NCBI GenBank assembly: GCA_001687465.1 | Contig: LVLI01000101.1 | Location: 186,001-250,000 of the forward strand | DNA: 64,000 nt | Reading direction: 5' to 3' | Source: Halocafeteria seosinensis | Lineage: Eukaryota > Sar > Bigyra > Bicosoecida | Made by a program: the position numbers and the translations under genes | Shown: in pieces, positions 57,589 to 64,000 of the stretch | Position numbering within the stretch: position 1 is the first letter of the stretch | How the letters are laid out: each line of letters begins with the position of its first letter | Notes under the pieces: generated by a model | What the model saw: only the letters and a program-made list of their open reading frames with translations | Told to the model about the DNA's origin: nothing | The model's database searches: none

Positions 57589-59599
57589 TCATAAAGAGAT
57601 ACTCTGGGGAACTTTGACCTCGGACTGACTTCCGTTCACGGCGATGAGACCAATTTCGAATGTGCGATTCCACGGATAGTATACCGAGTCGAGACGCCAT
57701 GGAAGGCCGAACTGGGAAGCAATGTTTTCAGTACGACTTGCGAGAACTTTGTAGCTGTAGCGTTCGTAAAAATCTAGATCCTTGTATAGTGTGTTGTTCG
57801 TCTCGCCATTAACTTGGTCGATGTACTGTTGGAGCTCACCACGCAGCACGGCCTGGTAATAGCAGTCTTCAACTAACCTCAGAGTATTGAAATATGTGTT
57901 TGCACAGCCCCCTGTACAATTGATATTTTGGTCTAGTCGAGTGGTACCGGCTGCACGCTTTGTCTCATGTTCTGTGGTACTTCCTTGAGTAAATAGATGG
58001 AGCAGAATTGTGTTAGCAATAGAGCAACCCAAAGTGTTGCCGTCTGTGTTCCACCCAGCGTAAGCAAATCGGTTCATGTCTAATCCGGAAGCACGCGTGT
58101 CCGATCTACAGCTCGATTCGTTGGCAAGACGGCGTATGAAATCCACAAAAATGATGTCTGCTCCGTTACTATACCTATTGTCAACGAACCCGATAATCGA
58201 CGTGGTGGTCGGCTTGCTTGAGGGATGCCTTTTTTGATCCAGCGTAGTGGACTGGTCGTTAGGACAAACATAAGGGCGGAATTTATCGTAGTCCGATATT
58301 GAGCGGCCAGTAGTATTTTGATTAGGAGCTTCCACCTGGGGTTGGACCTGGAAATTGTTCACCAACAAGGTTGCCTGGGGATGCTTTGAAAATGAACTGT
58401 TCCACTGGACACCACCAGCTGATTCCAGTTGAATCGACAAAGTTTCATTCATTGGCAGTTGTTCATAAATGGGCACATAGTCCTTGGTGGAATCGTTGCG
58501 ATAGATCACCTGTAGAAGGGGAGGGATCCCCTGCGATGCTGTATCGACCGAAAATTTCGAAAGAAGTGTGAATCCAATTTCATCGGAACCTGGGTAGACT
58601 TTAGAAAATTTAGACAATATAGAGCTTTGTTTTACCCGTTGGCGCAGCATAGTTGCCTCCTCCACATTAAACCCATACTCGGTAGCATCATCCTGAAAAA
58701 ATCCCAGGGCATTTTTCACTACCTGGTATGAAGTCTTCTATATTACCATTTACGAAGACATACCTGTGTGATATACAATGCTTCTGCCTTTAAATCTGGA
58801 CTATCCATGTCATTTAGCAGCTTCATAGTGACATTGAAGTTCCTCTGTCTTCTCCAGAGAAACTTGCTCAAAACGTGAGTAGGAACCTTTGCCTTGGCGC
58901 TGAGCGCCTGCGATAAGAAAAATAGTACGTTTTAAAACCTCTCACACGATATGCCTACCATACGTAATGGTTATCATTGAGACATACCTTCTGTAAATCT
59001 CCCTGATTGTGAGTATGGTTATACTTGTCCAGGTAAAAACTGTAGGTGAAAATGTATCTTCCATAAAACTCCCAGAACCACGGTTCTTCAAAGTCTGCGT
59101 TGTAAGACGGTATGCGCATCACCACTGTTCCAATATACAGCGACAAGTTTGGATACTTCCGCTTGTAGTTCAGTAACTGGTCTAACCGGTTCTCAACTTC
59201 CTCCGTGGACGTATTAGATCGGCGGCTATTGATGAGTCCACCGTACAAGTACATTTCTAGCGAGACTATCAGTGCGTCTGCCTTTGCAATGTGGTCATCG
59301 ACCCATTCGTGTAGCTTCTCCAAAGGGGCAGGCTGCCTGAGCTTGGATAGCAACGATTTCGGTGGTGTTATCACTTTGAACGGGGTGATTTGTGCCATAT
59401 TCAGGAAGGCATCTCGGGTGGTAAAGCGCTCGTCAATGGGGATATACATGAGCGTTTTAGTCTCCTCTCGGTGACCGAAGGGTCTGCCTGTATCAGCGTA
59501 TACGGAGGAGGTAGCGTCCTCATAGTGGCTGTCGCACGTCCCCAATGGCGCTAGGATGCAAAGTATTGTGATACACGCAACCAACAGCTTTAAAAGCAT
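57589..59599 (-). CDS. Secreted DUF4127 protein
   Basis: Exons 59599-58988, 58907-58764, 58722-57589; 629 residues, phase 0 throughout. A signal peptide (MLLKLLVACITILCILA) precedes the family core: LMYIPIDERFTTRDAF, SLEMYLYGGLINSRR and later FAYAGWNTDGNTLGCSIA, which are the signature blocks of DUF4127 as I know it. The mature protein has many N-glycosylation sequons (for example NRSN... and NTTG). Function of the family is unknown; a hydrolytic or carbohydrate-related role has been suggested but I do not assert it. Extracytoplasmic location is inferred from the signal peptide. Confidence 0.87.
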
Positions 59600-60030
59600 T
59601 TTTTACAGGCGGTTAATCCGAATAGCTCACCCCGAACGACGGGTGTGACAACGCAAGCTACACGGTTTATACAATCAAATCAAGGATTGCTTCAACACTA
59701 CCATCTGTTGGGGTTGTGTCATATGTGTATTAGTCCACTAGCTAAACTACCACTACCCTATGTGTCAAAAAGATTTTACGACTATTTTGTGGCCATGATC
59801 ATAATACAATCGCTTACTCAGCAATGCGAACACTTCCTTGTTTTACTTGTTCAGTCTCTCCTTAACATAGCTCATCTGATCCGCAAGCTGGTACATCTTC
59901 TTGCTCAAAGAAGGATGGTTACGTCCGTGGCGTTCGATGAAGTCATGATGCAAGTCGAGAAGGAATCTAGGAATGCAGTTACTGCCAAGCAAAAAAAGAA
60001 TAAAACAATAAATAAATAAGTTAAAGCCAT
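59600..60030. other. Spacer, no gene seen
   Basis: About 430 bases between the DUF4127 start and the IDO stop. A plus-strand ORF at 59645-60019 ends in a Lys-rich tail and lacks features. Confidence 0.35.
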
Positions 60031-62167
60031 TTATTTAAACGCGTTCACATAACAACAGCAGAAGTAAATAACGTACTCGCCAGCTTCAGCTTCTTCCAGT
60101 TGAGCCTTAGCATCTTCCGTGCTGGGCATCTCAAATGGCTTACCACTTCGGTCGTACTTTCCTGTCTCAGGTTTCCGAAGAACGTCTTCGTCCCCGAGGG
60201 AAATTTGCTGTGCAATGCTCTCATCTCGATGCTTGCGCAGGTAGGCCTTGTAAGGGGTACCTCCTGTACATCGGTCGACAAAGGATACAACAATGCATCA
60301 TTGTGCATAAAACAGTTAAGAGGTTATCACGTACCAGTTGCTGTACCAAAGTCCGTGTAACGAGCAATGTACATGTCGGCGTACACAACATGGATAGCCC
60401 TGCAATACGAAGATGCGTCACACGTGAACGAACACTCAGAGGTATCATGGGCGAGCAACTTGTCATACCTGAAGTAATAGACGTTACGCACACATTCGTT
60501 GAAGAGTTTGGCCAATTCACGATCTCCCGACTGGATGATGAAGTCTCGCAAGCGATGCCTTTGGTTGACCGATTCCTCGGAAGTGGTATCTTCCTTACCC
60601 CGCAGCGCGTTTTGCACGCTGTTCGGGTCATCCGTGAAACCACCTTCTTTGTAAAACTTGTTGCGGAGGTAGCACAAATACTCGCGATGAGGTTTCGGAC
60701 GGTAAGACTCCAAGTCTTGCAACATGTCACGAAGGGCATCTTTCTTGTGTTCAATACCCAAAACTGCATCGAGACTAGGGATGATAGTGCTCTGTGCACC
60801 GGTCTCTCCTCGTAGTTTCATAGGGCCTGGGTTCTTAGCACCCTCAAAATATACTCCATCGGGGAAGTCCGGGTTCCCCACGTATCCGAAAATCCAAGGT
60901 CGCACATGGCTGCAGAACATCCTCCGTGGCTGTGTAATGATCCCATCTTACCAATCAAATACTGAACCAGCTAGCTTACGTTTCATAGTTCTTTGGTTCA
61001 CACCCGTTGAACATCTTGAGCTCAGCAACAATGGTTTTCTCAAGTCCCTCGCGGATGGTATCCAAACCTTGATGTACACCGTTTTTATCCCCTTTGTCTA
61101 AGGCGGGCTCAAGGATGTTGTACCCCTGCGTTCACAACAGAGACAAGGGGAATCATGTGGGTTCCGACTAATTAATTGGTTCGATACGACATACCTTCAC
61201 AAGCTGTGGCATATGAGCTTCCATTTCAATGTGCACAGGAGTAAACGTTGCTTCTTCTGGACCACCATCGAAGGCGCGGATCATTCTGAGGTTTTCCCAG
61301 TTAGTCCGGTTCTGCGAGTAATAGACAACGTCTCATCTGTAAAACGGCAGTTCGTCACAAGCGCAGAAGCACATACAAGTTCATCGTCAGGGCATACAGA
61401 ATACGTGTTGCACAACGCATAGCTGTCGTATCCCATGATTTGCTTCTCATCTGTGAAGCAGAATTGAGACATGATTGGGCAGTTCGTCGGCTCAACACCA
61501 TTATGGCAACGTACCAAGCAGAGCGGCAACGGTCTCGAACGGGACAGACAGTTGTTTCGGTACCGTTGTACGAGGCTTGCCAGTTTTCTGCTTCCCTTCA
61601 ATGAGATATCCAGCTGTCAGCACAGACAAATCCCGGTAGAGAGACTGTACCGTGAAGTCGGAACAGAATTCCCGTATTGCAAGAACGCTTTTATTGATCT
61701 CTCACGGAAGCGAGCGTACCTGGATCAAACGAGCATCTCCAGCATCTTCTGCCACATTGTACTCCGGCAATTCTTGGACTGCTTTGGCAACAGCATCCGG
61801 ATCGTCGCTTCGGATCAAAGCTGGCATATTGGTCATCAGCTTCTCCAAGGCAGTGTATTTTTCCGGGAGTTGACGGAGACCTTCAGGCATGCTGAGGAAA
61901 CCATTCTTGTCCGTCACATGGAAAATGTTCTCCTTTTCGAGCTTTTCCAAATCTGTAGGGCAAGAAACGTACTACTACTAACAAAATCATGCAAGTGCAG
62001 TGAACTTGGACGAGAATATCTTCTCTTGGAAGCATTCCTTTCGCTTGATTCCCTCACTTTCCCCTCTCTCTCTCTCTCTCTGTCTCCCACGATCAATCTA
62101 CTGCAAACGCACCTTTGGGATCTGCACGGGAGCGAATTTCTTGCTTAATCTCGGCAGGAGCTTCCAT
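60031..62167 (-). CDS. IDO: Indoleamine 2,3-dioxygenase-like haem dioxygenase
   Basis: Nine exons: 62167-62113, 61952-61720, 61644-61515, 61450-61377, 61311-61195, 61125-60980, 60921-60469, 60399-60335, 60263-60031; 501 residues, all phases match. Family landmarks: NLRMIRAFDGGPEEATF, then PWIFGYVGNPDFPDGVYFEG, GETGAQSTIIPSLDAVLGI (substrate pocket), the proximal-haem His in RAIHVVYADMYIARYT, and TGTATGGTP-type ATGGTP loop. It opens the tryptophan ring to N-formylkynurenine, the first step of the kynurenine route to NAD. Somewhat longer than animal IDO (~400), partly from a C-terminal tail rich in Asp/Glu/Lys that ends with a YFCCCYVNAFK cluster. No signal peptide, so cytosolic. Confidence 0.9.
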
Positions 62168-62701
62168 TGTTCTGGCTTTTTACAGGACGCGAAGGAATGA
62201 GTTGGGGGACGTCGAGGACGAGCAAGCGCTAAAGGCTATAAACAGACTACTACGTGTTAATCTTGTATTCCAAACTATCTAGGAATGGACTATTTGAGCA
62301 ATGTACTGATGGTACGGTCTGCAACAATACTTTTCGTCACTTATGATAAGAAAGGCGGCAATTGCCTACTCCGGGAGGTGGAGGAACCCGACTAAGGGCA
62401 ATCTCAAGGGAACAAAAAAGGTCTTCGCCCTTTGACACGTGTTCCACCTTGAACTTCCCTTCCTGTTGTCAGCGAGATGTAGTTGTCCATCTCTACGGTG
62501 CCATGATCAGAAGAGGCTTTATGAATCACTGCACCTTTTTTGGGGAGCACGCCCTGCATTGAGCTCACCACTGCGGCGCAGGGAATCGGGGAACCGGCAC
62601 CATTAGCTCCTGGTTGGATACTTCAACGTGGGACAATGCACTGCATAAACATGGAAAATCCCGACACGATAGACCTAAGTATTGGTGACTAGCAACAAAA
62701 A
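62168..62701. other. Spacer, no gene seen
   Basis: About 530 bases upstream of the IDO gene. Plus-strand ORF 62362-62562 has no recognisable content. Confidence 0.35.
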
Positions 62702-62821
62702 TTAACGTTTGTAAACTTCGAATGGGGTAGGTGGTCCCCAAACAAGCGCTTCTACATCATGCGTCTCCCACTTGTGACCAGAAGGCAACTCCGCAAGTTC
62801 CTCGTATAAGTGCTCCACCAT
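62702..62821 (-). CDS. Hypothetical 39-residue ORF
   Basis: ATG at 62821 to TAA at 62702-62704. Contains EELAELPSGHKWETHDVE and a Pro-rich end (WGPPTPFEV); moderately acidic. It reads like a real protein segment, possibly a small peptide or an exon of a longer gene, but stands alone here and I do not recognise it. Confidence 0.3.
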   Translation of the reverse strand: MVEHLYEELAELPSGHKWETHDVEALVWGPPTPFEVYKR

Positions 62822-63029
62822 TTTCCTTTATTGATGCCGGTTATGCAAAATGTTTATTCCACAGAGGCTGAACAAAGCGATTACGAACGGACAAGCGTGT
62901 AGGTTCGCGCGACTTGCAACAGGACCAGCACGATGATCGATTAAGATGCCTAGTCAGATTTTATGTGCAGCAGTCGCTTTCTAAAAGCAACCATTCGACG
63001 ATTGAATTCGTCCAAATCGAAAGCTCAGC

Positions 63030-63476
63030 TCATCGTGAAGGTGAACACACAAGGCATTCAATGGTTTCTTTCTTCTTCTTTATTAGCTCCCTTAAACCAA
63101 AGTGCTTGGGTTTCAGTGACTTCAGCTGCTCGAATGTTAGCCAATAGTCGGCGTCACTCTCCCAATTGCCGACAGGTGTAAACTCATCTTGGACAACTCC
63201 AACAAAGTTCTGGTATTCGAAATTTGCTTGAGGGTCTTTGAAACGATGTATGCGATGCAGAACCACGTTCCCCGTGTATCCGGTCTCCTCCCTCAACTCT
63301 CGTACTGCGCATTGTTCACATGTTTCTCCAGGCTCTAATTTGCCTCCGTAAACTCCATAGGTTCTACCTTCGAATACCAACTCGCTCCTCAGCTGCACTA
63401 AGAATCGGCCTGTTTTCTGTGCAAGAACTAAGACTCCAGCTCCTTTGTCACCGAAGTATTCATATTGCTTTGACAT
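63030..63476 (-). CDS. Nudix hydrolase
   Basis: Single exon, 148 residues from ATG 63476 (an upstream TTG extension is not needed). The Nudix box GX5EX7REXXEEXG is exact: G-KLEPG-E-TCEQCAV-RELREETG near residues 45-70. Flanking beta strands (GAGVLVLAQKTGRFLVQLRS) fit a small cytosolic MutT-like fold. Family members hydrolyse diphosphates linked to nucleosides or sugars; the exact substrate cannot be told. Confidence 0.9.
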   Translation of the reverse strand: MSKQYEYFGDKGAGVLVLAQKTGRFLVQLRSELVFEGRTYGVYGGKLEPGETCEQCAVRELREETGYTGNVVLHRIHRFKDPQANFEYQNFVGVVQDEFTPVGNWESDADYWLTFEQLKSLKPKHFGLRELIKKKKETIECLVCSPSR

Positions 63477-63967
63477 TATCTCCCTTTTCAAAATCCTGGC
63501 ATTAACTCCTCGAAGAGTGTTCGCTTATGTGTGTGCTGCGTTCAGGAGTATGAGTGTGGTAGCCCACTGGTTAGGAAGTTGACCGCATCCTCTTCGCGGT
63601 ATACCGGTACCGTATAGTATACGGCGTATACGCAGTTGCTGAGTAGCGATCACTTGACAACAGTCGTCGGTGTCGCAGCCGCAAAATATTTGACTCGGAT
63701 GGTTCGATTAAGTAAAACGTACTTACCAATACACATATCTGCGAATCCAGACGTATCGACTCCCAATTTAAGCTCTGCCAAAACTCGAACATCCTTGAAC
63801 TTCAACTTCGTGTGCGAACTGGACTAAACATCCGTTCTCCATGAGGATTGAATGGCACATATTCTATACCAATTATATAGATAGATCATGTCATAAAGTG
63901 TGCATGTGGTTGTGGTTGAGGCGTGTATGGAGCCTGTGGCAAGGGATTGACGGTCCGACAACGTGGT
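63477..63967. other. Spacer at right edge
   Basis: About 490 bases with a short plus-strand ORF (63636-63827) of no recognisable content. A palindromic run of TAT/ATA-rich sequence lies near 63612-63632. Confidence 0.35.
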
Positions 63968-64000
63968 ATGGCGACGGTATTCTCGGTCTTCGAGGAGGCT
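63968..64000 (+). CDS. Possible gene start, truncated at window edge
   Basis: ATG at 63968 opens a frame of eleven codons (MATVFSVFEEA) to the window end. Only the layout and the lack of stops support it. Confidence 0.25.
   Translation, partial: MATVFSVFEEA

Noticed and set aside
61281-61601. 106-residue minus-strand ORF as a separate protein
   Set aside because: It consists of an IDO exon plus the next intron; using the GTATGT donor at 61376 and CAG acceptor at 61312 gives the family sequence.
2-64000. CRISPR arrays, insertion sequences, operons or bacterial promoters
   Set aside because: None seen; introns, spacing and tRNA structure show a eukaryotic nuclear genome.

Overview
The window is nuclear DNA of a eukaryote. 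Genes are densely packed on both strands and most are split by short GT-AG introns, nearly all 59-94 nt, with donors of the form GTANG or GTGNG and acceptors ending in CAG. TAA, TAG and TGA all serve as stops, so the standard code applies. The gene set (two Zn2Cys6 transcription factors, a WD40/EF-hand protein, a Stealth phosphotransferase, lysosomal phospholipase-B-like proteins, indoleamine 2,3-dioxygenase, a SNAPC4-like Myb factor) points to a protist or unicellular alga rather than an animal, plant or typical fungus. A red-algal or similar algal lineage is my best guess and is not proven by this sequence. Intron-exon models below were made by hand: each junction was checked for GT/AG, phase and reading frame, but there is no transcript evidence.

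Layout. 1-9 kb: a 5'-truncated Zn2Cys6 factor, a RAD7-like leucine-rich-repeat protein, a second Zn2Cys6 factor spread over six exons, and a tail-anchored HDDC2-like nucleotidase. 9-17 kb: a SAM-domain protein and a 1820-residue proline-rich protein with a 240-nt tandem repeat. 17-26 kb: a 1.67-kiloresidue WD40/EF-hand protein and a PARP-like/TLDc fusion. 27-38 kb: SNAPC4-like Myb protein, an unknown Cys-containing protein, a kinase with four SPRY domains, an RWD-RING protein whose RING is split by a coiled coil, and a small membrane protein. 38-49 kb: an RNA m5C methyltransferase, two tandem phospholipase-B-like genes with a broken P-loop kinase-like ORF between them, a membrane-anchored MOSC (mARC-type) protein, an RWDD1-like protein, a twin CX9C protein and tRNA-Trp(CCA). 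49-64 kb: an unknown PPxY protein, a GNPTAB-like Stealth protein, a renalase-like FAD oxidoreductase, a secreted DUF4127 protein, indoleamine 2,3-dioxygenase, a Nudix hydrolase and a possible gene start at the right edge.

Functional themes. Several products belong to the secretory/lysosomal route (two PLBD proteins, the GNPTAB-like enzyme that in animals tags lysosomal enzymes, and the secreted DUF4127 protein), but they are separate genes, not an operon. Others concern transcription (SNAPC4, Zn2Cys6), translation quality or DRG regulation (RWDD1), ubiquitin ligation (RWD-RING), nucleotide clean-up (HDDC2, Nudix) and small-molecule redox (mARC, renalase-like, IDO). The most unusual architectures are the PARP-like/TLDc fusion, the RING split by about 150 residues, the tail-anchored HDDC2-like protein, and the PLBD tandem duplication bracketing a decayed gene.
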